From positions 7,068,001 to 7,132,000 of the forward strand of contig OZ005608.1 in assembly GCA_963930655.1 (NCBI GenBank): a stretch of 64,000 nt of DNA, given 5' to 3'. The notes under the pieces were generated by a model. It searched no databases and was not told the origin of the DNA. It saw nothing but the letters and a program-made list of their open reading frames with translations. The position numbers were made by a program, and so were the translations under genes. The DNA comes from Myrica gale. Its lineage: Eukaryota; Streptophyta; Magnoliopsida; Fagales; Myricaceae. Position 1 is the first letter of the stretch; every line of letters begins with the position of its first letter. Positions 1 through 12,600 of this stretch are shown piece after piece.

Positions 1-247
1 CTCACATGATAAATTCAAGAGGTTGATGCTCGAAAGGCTAGTCAAGTACAATATAGCAGGCAAAATTAGACATCTCAATATGAACATGTGAAAATCAGCT
101 CCTTTTTCATCCAACTCTTCTCTTCATTCTTGAATAACTATTCATGTCTGAGCAGGATGGAGATTAACCTTAGATGGTTCATTTGTTCGAGCTTGCTCAT
201 GCATTGCAAAACAGGCACTGTTAGCAGCATTTTAAGTACATACTTAC

Positions 248-1050
248 AACAGAAGCAGCTGCCTCCTTACTGCCTCCATATAACATGCCTGCAAACACTC
301 CAATGACAGTTGCTGTGCCCCAATTGACAGTTCCAGCCATCCTTGGCGCATACTGATCAGAGAGAAAATGAGATTGGCCTTTAGATGTTGGACAGATTTT
401 CAAAGTAATCATGTTCTGCTGTATTCATATACTTGAAGGCATATATTCCCATCTCGAAAAGGCAGAAAGATAAAGAGCCCCTATGTAGTTCCCTCTCCCC
501 CAGAGATGCCATTCCACATTGATAGGGATAACATAATGTGGGTGAATTACATACTTTATTTACAGGTTTAGACAATCTTAATAACTTGACCGTATTAAAC
601 CCAGCTTGAATGCATACAGCAAGATCGATTCTCCTGACCTCCTCTTAAGAAAAGGACAAAATCAATTCTTATGCTATTTGATCTTGATAGGGCCCTAGGA
701 TTTGATAACAAAACTAAAATGCAAATGTAATTTCTTAGCATTTTTCCAAGCGACATTCAATGTGAATCCAAACTACTGCAGAGGCCGGCCAAAGGAGGAT
801 AAAAATTCTAGCAAAACCACCAACTTTGCAAGCAAAACAATAGAGACAGGGCCTCTAGGTTCAAGTCCCATTTCCACAAATAACATATTTGATTTAATAT
901 ATAAATTTCCTAACGTTAAATTCCAATCGGGATTTACTTGAGGTTTAGCTCGATGATCAAAATCTCAAGTTTAGCAGCAAAGTGAAAAAAAATTTAATTG
1001 GTGAAAGAAACTCTTACATGTGAGACGGCTTCTTCAGAGTTCGCTTCCAT
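248..1050 (-). CDS. Small conserved plant membrane protein, first two exons (partial)
   Basis: Two exons are visible on the minus strand. Exon 1 (1050-1018) reads MEANSEEAVSH and ends at a GTAAG donor. Exon 2 (352-248) follows a CAG acceptor in the same phase, encodes 35 residues beginning YAPRMAGTVNWG, and ends at a GTAAGT donor. The glycine- and alanine-rich stretch GTATVIGVFAGMLYGGS looks like a membrane segment of the Tim17/22/23 kind. From memory the family is a short, well conserved plant protein of unknown function; the Tim17-like link is only an inference. The remaining exons lie beyond the left edge. The clean joining of the frames and the canonical splice sites are the main support. 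The start is the first ATG of exon 1, and no other start fits the frame. Confidence 0.6.
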
Positions 1051-1784
1051 GATTAGAGCTGGATTCTACACAAAAACCGAAGATGAATTCTAAGTTGAAG
1101 TCCCGCCAAACTGTTAGGCCACAAAGAAAGAGGAAGAAAAAAAGAAGAAAAAAAATACTGTTTCGCCCTTTTATTATCCCAGTAATGAAAAATAGAAATG
1201 ATAGAAGGTTTGAGTTTTGGGAGCTGTTCACCCCCCGTTGCCCTCTCTCCTGTTTATTCCGATTGTAAAATAGGATCCTGACAAAGTATAGACAACGATC
1301 CGAAGGCTAACCCTTGTCTCAAACCTTCTTCCTCTCCAATTTCACTCTTTTTCCAGTAACTTCAATGGACACAACCCTTGTCCATCAAATAATCTTAGAC
1401 TGACAACAAGGGGGAAAAAACAACCAGGAGAGACAGAGGAAGAGAGAGATGGACCAAACTCTGAATGTGAAGACAACTTTTTTAAGTGCACTCTTTCATG
1501 GCTACTAGGCAATCTTATCGATTCCAGTCTCCCAGCGCCCAATAGGTTTAACCTCACCCCCGGAGACAACTTACCCCTAAAAAAACAGACAACTAATGAA
1601 GTCTTCAAAATGAAACTGTAGCCACCATCTCCACGAGCGGGAGAGAAAATAACTAGGGAAAAATGGCCTGGGAGAGTGGAGAAGAGCCTTCCATCGAGTT
1701 TAGTTTTAAGAGGGAAGAGAGGCTCGTGTATTTCACGGAGAAGTTCTGTGTTTGGATGGCGGAAAAACTTTAAGTCATGTTTTT
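1051..1784. other. Intergenic, no gene recognised
   Basis: This is the upstream flank of the minus-strand gene that starts at 1050. It holds purine-rich and CT-rich stretches. Short open frames on both strands have no recognisable domain. I see no RNA gene. Confidence 0.5.
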
Positions 1785-2222
1785 TTGGTAAAACTACTGT
1801 TGTGGTTTCACGTTTTGATAAAATAGTCTCTTTGGTTTTAAGTTGAACGTGTTAGTCTCTGTTGTCAACAAGTTGTTGCAATGCAGTCCCTCCGTCAACC
1901 CACTTAACGGACAAAACTTTCGGGAAGACCTTTTTGTTACATTATGCATACCTCAGGGACTAATTTGTCAAAAGGTGATCCACAGGGACCTACAAATTAG
2001 TCCATGTGGTATCACCTTTTGACAAATTGGTCCCTGAGGTATGCATCATGTAACAAAAAGATCCTTCCGGTAGCTTTGACCGTTAAGTGGATTGACGGAA
2101 ATCTAACTGGAGGACCTTTTTGTTACATGATGTTTACCGACTAATGATTTCAAGTTGAAACCACAAGGACCAATTTGTCCAAACGTGAAACCACAGAGAT
2201 TGTGTATGTACTTTCCCTTTTT
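1785..2222. repeat. Foldback (long inverted-repeat) element
   Basis: The two halves are inverted copies. The left arm contains GTGGTTTCACGTTTTGATAA and the right arm contains the imperfect complement, ending CGTGAAACCACAG. A second inner pair surrounds the centre at about 1990 (a GTCAAAAGGTGATCC stretch against GTATCACCTTTTGAC). No coding sequence is present. It is a non-autonomous foldback or MITE-like element whose transcript could form a long hairpin. Confidence 0.8.
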
Positions 2223-4431
2223 TTTAAGCTGAAAATTTTCAATTTGTAAAAAGTAAGAGTGCGTAATAGTTAGAATTTATGAAAATATATTAAAATTTGG
2301 GAAAAAAATTTATAGGCCCAAACAAATCTGCAGATCATAACAAAGTTTTTTAAATGCTTTTTATACCAAGTTTATTATTTTTTCATAAAAAGAATTACTT
2401 TGTGACTTTAAATTATTAAAATAACATTACTTGTGAGTCTCAACCAACACATTAAATTTTAAAACTATTAAATTTTATCAACTTATTTTTTAAAAAAAAA
2501 TCAAACCGTTAAAATTATATTAAATATGTTATAAATAAATTATGTCGTGCAATTTTGAACGTAAAATTTTATTTCATAGTTTAAATTGATCGATTTTTAA
2601 AATTTAAATTTAATATGTTAAAGTAAATGTTTAAAATTGTTTTGATAATTTAAGTATGTGCCCAAGTAACTGTTTTCTATAATATTAAAAAAATTGTACA
2701 AATCCACCCTTTTTTCCACCTTTTTTATAAACCCAGTAAAATCTACAAAATTTATAATATAAATAATTTCTTTTAAAAGAAAATTTGAGGGATCCAAACA
2801 TAGACGAAGATAATGGATACCTCGACGTTGATGTCTGGCATCAAGTCCCTAATTAAATAAGTTGTGCATATTAACTCCTTTTTATCCTCGTATTGCGGCG
2901 AGGGAGGTGAGCCGCTCCCTTGAATTTTGCCTCATTTTCTCGGGAACCAAATAGAAGGCTATAGATGGACTATGAGAGTAGACGTTCTTTTCTACTGACT
3001 ACCGTAAGAACGTGATGTTCTTTCTCTCCAGAGCACTCCTAAACATTCTGCCCAATCACTTTCCCGACACAGCCTCTATGACCAAAATCTGTCATTTTTT
3101 CCTCTGTCTTGATTTGTTAGTTTTTTGGCTTGAAGAACATGAGGGTAGATTTTGTTGACTCTCAGAGGTCAAGCCCTAGCTCATCAATCTCATCTCCTCC
3201 GGCCGGTCTTTTCCACACCAATCTGTCGTCGGTCGGCCATCACGTGTTGCCACACGCGCCTCCACACGCCCCATGCACCAACCAATTCTCTACTTGCTCG
3301 GACTGTTTTCGGCGGTCTTCGAAGGCACCGCTCCCCTGAATAGATTCAGAAGCCCTGGCTGCACCGATCTGCTCTGGTCCAGCATCCCTCTAGCCGTGTG
3401 TGGCCTTCACGCGCCACCTTGTCTCCGCCTTGTTTTATCAGCCTCTTTTTGTTTTTCGGTTAGTTTTTTTTATCGTTTTGGTAGTTTAGCTTATCTACCC
3501 TAACGGGGCTTTTCCTGGCCACTTGGTGGCCTTGTCAGCCTCTTAGTGGTGTTTGTTGTGTTGTCTCTACGTTGCCTTTATTCTTAGCTATATTAGTAGC
3601 ACTTATTTGGTTCTGTCACTACTGTCTACAGTTTCCCGCCACTCGTTCTCTCTGTTCGGCGTTGAGCAATTGTGGTTTATCGATTCATTTGGATACCACT
3701 AGCCTTATTTTGCATCCTAGTCTTGCTTGGATCTATAGTTTTTTTTTTTTTATCTTTACTGTATTTTGTACCCTGAATTCAAATGCAATGAAAGTCTTAC
3801 ATTATTTATTTAGCGGGAAAAAAAGACTACCCTATCGCGGTTCACCATAGATCGAGTGACCAAATCACCCTTAACTTTTATCTTAATGACCACAATATTA
3901 TTTTAATTTAAGGGGTAAAAATAAAGAACTAGAAAAAAAATAGCAAATAGATAAAAAAAAACAAATATGAAATTCCGATAATTCAAACTAACTAATATTA
4001 TGGAAACACAACCGAGTAAAAGTTGCCGTAACATATACGAGCGATCAACTCGTGATTGCAAAATTGTTATAGATCGATCTGATTGTACCGTTAAAAATTC
4101 TCATGCACAATTATTGTTTTCCATTCACATTTTGGGCGGTTAACAGGTACTCGGAACGGTTAGTGAAAATGGGACACCGCCCAAGCGGCGCCCATGCACA
4201 GCCCTATCTTGAAACTCCTTCCACTGTTACGGTCATGAAGAACCGTGATACGCTAAGGTTGTGTTTGTTTATTAAATTCCAAAATTTTAATATAAAAAAT
4301 TATTCAAATTATCTTTTTTCTTTATTTTTTCACTAATTTTAATATCTTAAAATTTTAATCTCACCAAAATTAAATTTCCATATAAAAGTATTATTCACCT
4401 ATAAATTGGCGACCCCAAAAAGCAAACTAAG
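2223..4431. other. Intergenic, AT-rich then a mixed transposon-like tract
   Basis: The part at 2223-2870 is AT-rich with no gene. From about 2890 to 3830 the base composition rises, and the stretch ends with a T-rich region and a CAAATGCAATGAAAGTC tail that resembles the 3' end of plant LINEs. I could not find reverse transcriptase or any other domain, so that reading is weak. The part at 3850-4431 is AT-rich again. Short open frames near 3130-3850 look accidental. Confidence 0.4.
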
Positions 4432-4610
4432 AGGTTGTTCGGTAATGGTGTTTTTTGAGAATTTTTTGTGTTTTGAGAATTTTTAGGTGATGTTAACTTT
4501 ATTGGTATGCGTGCTGTAGTTATTTTTAGGTGAGGTTAAAAAACATGTTCGGTTTGTATATTCTCAAGATTCAAAAAATCCTGAAAATACTAAATGGCCG
4601 AACAAGCCCT
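4432..4610 (+). repeat. MITE, copy 1 of the TTGTTCGG family
   Basis: The element starts AGGTTGTTCGG and ends CCGAACAAGCCCT, so it has short terminal inverted repeats. Its body contains TTAACTTTATTGGTATGCGTG. A second copy lies in the opposite orientation at 8122-8312 and matches along the whole length. It carries no coding sequence and is probably a non-autonomous DNA transposon. It sits about 270 bp upstream of the galacturonan-binding gene and may form part of its promoter region. Confidence 0.8.
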
Positions 4611-4879
4611 AAAGCTAGCAGACAGCTTCAGTAACCAGCCGAAGGACCTTCAGAAAGAAATTACTCTCAGAAAAAAGCAAAAGGAAATACCATAAACAAT
4701 TCAGCAAGATTCCCCAACATACATGTGAAAAAAGTTTCCCACCAAATCATGCCCCCTCAATCAAGATTTCCTCGACTATCCAAGCAAAGAATCATTGCAC
4801 TTTGCACACCCACCCCACCAAAGCCTTCCTCTTCGATCCTCTCCACGTAGAGAAACCCACTTCCTCTCATCCGCCAGTC

Positions 4880-6753
4880 ATGAGATCCATGGGCGCTACA
4901 CACATTACCGCCACTCTCTTCCTTTGGACTTTAGCATTTATAATCCCACTGAGTTATGGCATCCACGCTAACACATGCAGATCATACTGTGGAAACATAA
5001 CCATAGATTACCCATTTGCGCTCCAATATGGCTGTGGCCATCCGGGCTACAGAGACCTCTTGTTTTGCATGAACGAAGTGCTTATGTTCCACATTAGCTC
5101 CGGCTCCTACCGCGTCTTGGAAATAGACTACGCTTATCAAGCACTTACCTTACACGAACCTCACATGTCAACCTGTGACACCATTGTGCTAGGAGGCAGA
5201 GGCAATGGCTTCGCGGTCGAGCCATGGCGGTCCCCGTACATGAACCCGATCGCCGACAACGTGTTCATGCTAATAGGTTGCTCGGCTCGATCGCCGCTCT
5301 TCCAAGGTTTCCCCGGAAAGCACTTGCCCTGTCGGAACGTTTCGGGAATGGGGTGTGAGGAGTACTTTGGGTGCCCGGCGTGGGACTTATTGGGTCACAG
5401 AGTGGACTCCAAGTATGGGTCCGGCCCACCGGAATGCTGCGCCGTGTCGTTCGAGGCGATTAAGGCTATAAATCTCACCAAGCTCGAGTGTGAAGCGTAC
5501 AGCAGCGCTTATAGTCTAGCGCCGCTGAAGGTGGACGGGCCTGGTGGCTGGTCTTATGGGATACGAGTGAAATATTCCGTCCAGGGGAACGATGATTTCT
5601 GCAGCGGTTGCGAGGCCACGGGCGGTACGTGTGGGTACGGTACTGATGGGATTCGGCAACTGTGCATGTGTGGGGGCTTCAATTCAACATCGAACTGTGA
5701 CTCAGGTTAGACAATAACTCAGACGTTTGCTTCTCTTGTCAGTATCATGTGTTTTAATTTTGAATTATTCCACGCACTTTCATAGACCCCATAAAAACTA
5801 ACGCATACCCTAAAAAAAAAAATTCTCTTAATAATTAATTGTTCGTGAGAGCATCGTTCAAAAAGATTAAAGGTATATATTCTTGACTTCGGTTTCGGTC
5901 ATGTTTGAGTTTTAAAATTTTAAGGTATTGAATTTGGTGAAAAGGTGAAGAGAAAGATGATTTTAATATTTATAATAGTGAAAAGTAATAATGTGATAGA
6001 GAAACATTATATTGTAATTTTTTTATTGTATTAAAATTTTAGGAAGCGTAAAATTTTATGAATCAAACGGAGCGTTCGTTACTTTCACACCTTCCAATGG
6101 CCACTCTCGATTAACTTCGATCTTTGTTGGTATTGATGTCATGATCAATCATGTTAATGTTTTACAGCATGATATAATATTTGGAAAGTAAAAATTTTAA
6201 GAATATTTTTAAATTTAGAAGAGAATATTCGCATAGTTTTGATTTTTTATAGGGTTTGTTCAAAAATTATAGAGATAAAAGATTTGATTAAAAAAATTAA
6301 TAAAAAAGCAACGGAGTTTGTTAAAATATTAGAAGAGAAGGTGCTTTTTTTTCTAAAAATTTTAAGATTTTGATGTATCTGTGAGTCTAAACCTTTCAAA
6401 TCCTGTGCAGTCAAGACATCAGCCAGTAGCAGAACATGGTCTGTGGTGGACGCATTATCAGGTAACTTTTTAGACACATTCCTCCGTAATCATCGGTTAT
6501 ATTTTATTTTCTTTTGATTTGATGCCGAGGGGGATTGCATTTTACACTAGATAGCATACACGTCGGGAGAAATTTATAGGAGAATTTGTAGTACCCTAAC
6601 TTCATGAATTAATGTATTCAATTCCCCCCCCCCCCCTTTTTGTTTCAATCTTTAGGATTGAACTCCTGTCCATCTAACTTCCTTCGTATTTTATTTTATT
6701 TTGCAGGGCTTCTTATGGGTTTGCTAGTATGGATAAAAGTCATTCATATATGA
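4880..6753 (+). CDS. Wall-associated galacturonan-binding domain protein (WAK-like, no kinase)
   Basis: Three exons (4880-5705, 6411-6461, 6707-6753) join in phase to give about 307 residues. The N-terminus has a hydrophobic signal peptide (about residues 1-30). It is followed by a cysteine-rich GUB_WAK domain beginning CRSYCGNITIDYPFALQYGCG, the hallmark of wall-associated kinase ectodomains that bind pectin. A second cysteine cluster (CSGCEATGGTCGYG, then CMCGG) resembles the WAK-associated C-terminal domain. Exon 3 encodes a short hydrophobic tail (GLLMGLLVWIKVIHI) that could anchor the protein or signal GPI attachment. There is no kinase domain, as in some Arabidopsis proteins of this group. 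The open frame extends 26 codons upstream to 4802 without an ATG, so the ATG at 4880 is preferred because it precedes the signal peptide directly. All donors and acceptors are GT-AG. The likely role is cell wall sensing or pectin binding, inferred from the family. Confidence 0.85.
5901..6074. repeat. MITE-like copy (AAACGCAGC family) in intron 1 of the galacturonan-binding gene
   Basis: The stretch containing AATTTGGTGAAAAGGTGAAGAG, followed by an ATTATATTGTAATTT block, recurs at 37875-38046 and 42101-42256, and in more diverged form at 39842-40114 and 44099-44290. It ends CAAACGGAGC, close to the CAAACGCAGC end of the other copies. It is non-coding and lies between exons 1 and 2. Confidence 0.55.
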
Positions 6754-8121
6754 AAATAAGCGATTCACGTCACCCCTTAGAGATCTCTCATTTCATGTGC
6801 ACTATCAGGGAGGGAGGGAGAGAGATGTGAGCATCTTTTCAAACGTTTAGGCTTCGTTTTAAAGCAAGAGGCCTAATTTTGAAGTCCATGTATTTTGGGT
6901 AAAGAATGATAGTATAAAATTAAGAGTGGATGACTTTTCTAATATAGATTGTTTTAATAGAGAAGATATATTCAAATTAGATTATTTATTAAAAAAAATA
7001 GATAGATATACCGACATTAAATAGTATAGTATATATGCTGTCAGATAATTAATATGAATATTATTAAATACAGTAAGCATGCATGTAGAATGACGTGTTC
7101 ATCTTTCTCTAATTGAATGTCTGGAGAGAGGCAAATCATTGGTAAAAAGACATGCATCCGAGTAGACCTAAAGCAGAAACCGCAAAATGGTATTGGTAAA
7201 TTATAGCAACAAGAGAGAGAGGAAAAGAACGTGACGGGTTCTGGTCGGGACTCATTCTGCTCGAACAGTGTGAGTGTTGTTCGGGCAGAGTAAATCCCGA
7301 TCAGGATCCACCTTCTTCTCTCTCCCAATTGTTTTTAGGTATTGCAGAGGATCTCGATCTTCAATTATAGACTAGAAAAAAAAATATCTCCTTTTGAGTC
7401 GTTGATGGAGGGACAGTAGGCTTGTTGAATGGTTGGGATCTTAAAAAACACGTCTTCTCCATAACAGTAAGAGTGAGAGCAGTTCTATTAGTCATATACT
7501 TTTTGGGTGGCCAAAATATAGAAAGAGCAAAAGCAGGAACCTCATGAATTGCTTTTCACGGGCTGTCTGAATTGACTCGTTGCTTGGGCCCTTTTTGATA
7601 TATCGACTAGAAGAGACAGATAACACTGTCTCAAATAATTGGTTAGAATCCACTGCCTTTCAATGATTGAGGATCGGCAAATATTGCGGTTCATCTTTTG
7701 GAACAGAAAATACTGGTATTTTCAGAAATTTTCATTCCGATTATTTATTTTTTTAAATAAATTAAGTTCCAAAAGGAAAAAAGATATTTTATTTTTAGAT
7801 TCCCATAATTTAAAAATGTTGTAATTTTAAATATTTTATTATATATTTTGGATTAATATTTATTCATTATTAATTTATGATGTATAACAAAAAAAAAGTA
7901 TATGACCAAATTTCTAGTCTAAAATGTCTAAAACTATGTGGGCCCAAAAAAAAGTTGGCCAAGCGAAATTTGTATTTTTTAAATTCAAACACTATTTTCG
8001 TAAAAGTGGATAAAACGTAAAGGAATAAAAATAAAATTTTCCATACTTTTACGTAGCTATGAACTTTTCTGATGCCAGGGTAGTGGGAACACATTGTCGA
8101 CACATTTCCAATAAGTATTTA
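6754..8121. other. Intergenic, AT-rich
   Basis: This lies downstream of the galacturonan-binding gene. It is AT-rich with homopolymer runs. No domain-bearing frame or RNA gene is recognised. Confidence 0.5.
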
Positions 8122-8312
8122 AGGGGCTGTTCGGCCAAACAAAATTATTAAGATTGTTTTGAATTCTCATGATACAAAATATTCTACAACCAAACATCAT
8201 TTTTAATACTACATAAAAATAACTACAACACGCATACCAATAAAGTTAACCTCACATAAAAATTCTCAAAACACAAAAAATCTTCAAAATACAACATAAC
8301 CGAACAACACCT
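8122..8312 (-). repeat. MITE, copy 2 of the TTGTTCGG family
   Basis: The reverse complement matches the element at 4432-4610 along its length, including the shared core TTAACTTTATTGGTATGCGTG and the TTGTTCGG terminus. The two copies are in opposite orientation and about 3.5 kb apart. Confidence 0.8.
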
Positions 8313-8860
8313 AAGAAGTTTTGTCTCTTTATTCTACTAGTAACACTTATGTCGTTGCACTTAAATTGAATTAAAAAAAAAAGAATCCCAAAAATTTGGT
8401 CGGGTGGTCTAAACATGAGACTGGTACGTTTGTTTGTCAAAATGTTAGAAAATATTTTCGAAATTTTGAGAATTTTTATTTTATTGAGATTTATTGGGAT
8501 TCGTGAAAGATAAAATGTGTATGTGTAAAAGTTAAAAATATTGGAATGTGTTTGTTTTGCTATAAATTTTCATGCCCCAAAATTTTGAGAAAATAAACAT
8601 ACCCTAAATTTGCTAATTCAAAAGTATTAAGTTGTAAACTCGAGTGTTAGTGACTTTAAAGAGACAAATACGCTATTGATTGAATATGGTTGAGCTTCAT
8701 GCATTGAGAATGATAACTAATTTTGCTTCTTTTAAAGGTGTTAGGTTTGAAACTCTCGTATTATTGGAGCTAGAAGGTTAGATTTATCCTAAAAGTGAAA
8801 AAGTTATATTTATCTCAGAATATTTGAGATCCTTTCTAAATGGTTACCCAATTTGGATTG
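8313..8860. other. Intergenic, AT-rich
   Basis: AT-rich spacer between two MITE-like elements. I see no gene or RNA. Confidence 0.5.
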
Positions 8861-9171
8861 GGCTTGTTTGGAAACCAGTTTAGGTTTCAGTTTTAGTTTT
8901 GGAATTAATTTTTAAAGATTAAAATAAGTTGGCATTTTTGGTTAGATTAGTTTAGATTCATTTATTTAATTTTTTATTTAATATTTATTTTATTTTATTT
9001 TGGGTACTATTACCTTTAAAAAACTAAAAGATTAAATTAATTTATAAAAAAATTAAATAAATGTGGCTAAACTAATCTAACCAAACATGCCCTTGTTATA
9101 AAACTTATTTTAATCTTTCGAAACTAAAACCAAGACCTAAACTGAAACCTAAACTGGTTTCCAAACAAGCC
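8861..9171. repeat. Foldback MITE with GGCTTGTTTGG termini
   Basis: The left end reads GGCTTGTTTGGAAACCAG and the right end is its exact complement, CTGGTTTCCAAACAAGCC. The arms stay complementary for about 70 bp (AGATTAAAATAAG on the left against CTTATTTTAATCTT on the right). The middle is AT-rich and non-coding. It lies about 450 bp upstream of the anthranilate phosphoribosyltransferase start. Confidence 0.85.
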
Positions 9172-9484
9172 GTAGAGACCATGATTAAATCTGATAAAAA
9201 TAGAAATGATCCGCGGGTGTAGATATTCTTGTTAGCCTCCAAAAGGCAAAATCGCCCGATGACCCGTGTGACCAGATCGTAATCCATCTGTCCGTCCCCG
9301 ACAAAATCTAGTGCTAACTCAGGCCTCCCCTTCCCCAGAATGGCAGAATGGGAATGATCAATTTCAATCCCCGGCGAATGAAGATCCAATCCTAAATGCA
9401 CTACTCATTAGTGGGTTAGTCATCGAAAGAAACTGGTGGCGGGTGCTCAAATCCCAATTTGTCGACCTCGCCCGTGTCCAGCAC
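9172..9484. other. Upstream region of the anthranilate phosphoribosyltransferase gene
   Basis: A non-repetitive stretch between a MITE and the gene's TATA box. It contains an antisense open frame (9401 to 9105) of 98 codons with protein-like composition but no domain I recognise. It may be promoter DNA or a gene remnant. Confidence 0.4.
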
Positions 9485-9493
9485 TAAATATAA
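9485..9493 (+). promoter_or_regulatory. Probable TATA box of the anthranilate phosphoribosyltransferase gene
   Basis: TAAATATAA lies 124 bp upstream of the ATG at 9617. Transcription would start near 9517 and give a leader of about 100 nt. The call rests on position and sequence only. Confidence 0.5.
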
Positions 9494-9616
9494 GACTGGG
9501 TTCCTCTGGAACGCCCGCTTCTACCTTCTCATTGCGTAATTTGTACAGAAAGCTAAAACTGAGAACAGATTCAGTTTCTTCACAAGTTTATTTGCATTGG
9601 GATCTTTAAGCTGTAA

Positions 9617-12600
9617 ATGGCGTTCTCCTCGTGCAAATACCCCATTGCTTTCTCCTCTTTCACTCGCTGTCCTGAGTTTGACCGTCGACATTGCTCCTTC
9701 ACGCCGCCAATTCTCCAAGCGAACCTGCAAAGAAACTTAGCTACAAGAACTCTGGTCACCGCTTTGCCTTTTACGGTTTCCGAAACGTCGACCCGACGAT
9801 TAACATCTTTCAATGAGGTATGGATTCGGGTGTCCCCCCCCCCCAGCATATTTGGGTTTTCTAGGATGTTTTGGTTTTTGAATTTTTGTTGTTGTCGGTT
9901 TTGTAGTTGATTGAATCATTGATAGAACGGGTGGACTTATCGGAGTCTGAGGCCGAAGCTTCGATGGAATTTTTACTGAATGATGCCAATGAGGCATTGA
10001 TAAGTTCATTTCTTGTCTTGTTGAGAGCCAAAGGAGAGACATATGAAGAAGTAAGAGTTCTGTAATTTGGGGTTCTGTTTCAATTATGAAATATATATAT
10101 ATATGTGCGTGTGTGTTTTTATTTAACTTAATTTTTTCTGTGGGTGAAACTCCACTAAAATAATTATCTGTAAGATAAATTCTTGAAAATTCTTTTGATA
10201 GATGTATACTCGATAAATTCTGAGTCCGCTCAGGGATTCAAATGCTGAATAACCTGATGCTTTGTGAAGAACTTATGCGGATGTAATTTTTGTCCAAAAG
10301 TTACGCTATTGTGGTTAATGTTGAAACGAATGGAGGCTTAGCAAAAGTGAACAATGATGGGTTTGTACCAATTAAACAGATTGTGGGATTGGCAAGGGCG
10401 ATGCTCAAGCGTAGTGTGATGGTACATGGGTTGCTTGATGCAGTTGACATTGTTGGAACAGGTGGTGATGGTGCAAACACAGTCAACATATCCACAGGGG
10501 CTTCAATACTTGCTGCAGCTTGTGGTGCGAAAGTGGCAAAGGTTGATATCTCTCTGTAGTTATATTTCATGCTGTAATCTTACTTGGGCAAATCTTTAGT
10601 GCATTGAAAATCTAATGAAATAGTGACCAAGTTAAATGGTATTGCGTTCAGCAAGGAAACAGGTCAAGTTCTTCTGCTTGTGGAAGTGCCGATGTATTAG
10701 AGGCATTGGGAGTAGCTATTGACCTAGAGCCCGAGGTTAGTGCATAATTAGTCTGGTGTTATTTTTAAAGATGAATTGATGTTCCAGGGGCACCTGGATA
10801 GCCTGGGTGGCTATGTAGTGAGAAGCACATGCTGAATGCCACAAGGAGATTATGAAGTTGCTGCATTATACCTTGTAGTAACATATGAACATTAAGCTAG
10901 TAGTTATTGTGACAATTTTGATGTTACCTCTTTCTTGTAATTGATGTTTCTCAGCATTAGTGCAATTGTTATCAGTAGTTCTGCCCATGTCATTGATTTC
11001 AATGCTAGACCACCAAAACAGCAAGCTACTGGACACCATTTTGGACTACCGCCCGTTTCTTTATATGTTATTTCTGTATGAGCATATTACATACCAGAGA
11101 ACACACATGGGATGATATTTTGTGCTTCTGCCCAACTTGAAGAGAGGAAAAGAGTAACAAACTTCTGAACAAATGATTTATGCATAAATTAATTCAGTTT
11201 ATTGTTGTTTTTCTTAACTCAGGGGGTGACGAGGTGCGTGAATGAAGGAGGAATTGGATTTATGATGTCTCCAAGATACCATCCAGCAATGAAGATTGTC
11301 AGCCCTGTCAGGAAAAAGCTTAAAGTAAAAACTGTGTTCAATATACTGGGTCCAATGTTGAATCCAGCAAGAGTATCTTTTGCTGTTGTAGGTGTCTACA
11401 GGGAAGACCTGGTAAGGATTTATATTGAGAATTGCTGAAATAGTATAATCACTTTCTGAAAATTATATTTCATTGTTGTTTAGTTTCATGATTAATAATT
11501 TAAGCTTCATGGATTTGTTTCTTTAGATTCTATGCTTCATGAAACAGAATGTATTTTTATCATCGGGAGAATATGTTTTACATTCCTTAACTATCACCTT
11601 TTTTGCAATGTGGTATGAAACTACTGACTTTGACATGTTGTATCCTCAAACTAATAAGAATTGCAATGTGTATCCTCTGTTAGAAGTTGATAATATGAGT
11701 GTCACAGTAATTTCATTCCAACTAGAATCACTTAGATGCCATCTGCGAATGTTAGGCCTATTCAGTTATTTTTTTCCTTGAAATACCATCTGTTTAAAAA
11801 CTTGTTAGTAAGATCTGACAGATGGTTCTAATTTTTTACTACCTGTGAAGGATAAAACATTTGTCAACATTTACAGAATAAAACTGTTCGCGGAGATAAG
11901 ATTATTTCCAATGTGTTACTATTTGGCTGAGATGGTGTCAATATCACATTATGCCTGAATAGATACTTGATCAATAAAGTATTGCGTGAAGGATTGATTA
12001 GTACTTGACTAAATAACTCTCAAGCATTCTCTCTTGCATACAGGCACAGAGCTGGAGTTTCTCAAATATAAGTGGTTTCTTGCTGAAAGAGCGTAGATAA
12101 CTTAAAATAGCAAAAGATTAGTATCAATAGCCTCTGTTGGAGGGCATTTATCCAAACTAAAGTGTGCCTTTGTTTACTGCAGCTATCACTTACAATGCAT
12201 CACTTGTCATTTCATGGTGTATGCTCTCATGTGTAAGGAGACATAATTTATAGGGCAGAGGGCTTGGGGTTTACTTTCTGAAGTGACTAGTTGCTTTCGT
12301 CCAGCATTCTCTCATGCATAAAGATACACGGATATATACAATGGAGGGCTTGGGATTTGCTTCTCGAATGACAAGTTGCATACATGCCTTTGAGAAATTT
12401 TTTCCTCAAAAATGCGTCGCTAAAAAGTTTTTTTTATATACAATGTGTCGATAGGTCCCTACAATGGCTAAAGCATTGCAGCGGTTTGGCATGAAAAGAG
12501 CATTAGTCGTTCACTCAGAGGGCTTAGATGAAATGAGCCCCCTTGGTAAAATCTCTGCCTTTTCAAATGCAAAAGGATAGCGTATTGTATAGCTAGAAGT

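Noticed and set aside
3130-3850. Several plus-strand open frames in a GC-richer stretch
   Set aside because: Three frames overlap and none has a domain. The region may be LINE 3' sequence, but I found no reverse transcriptase.
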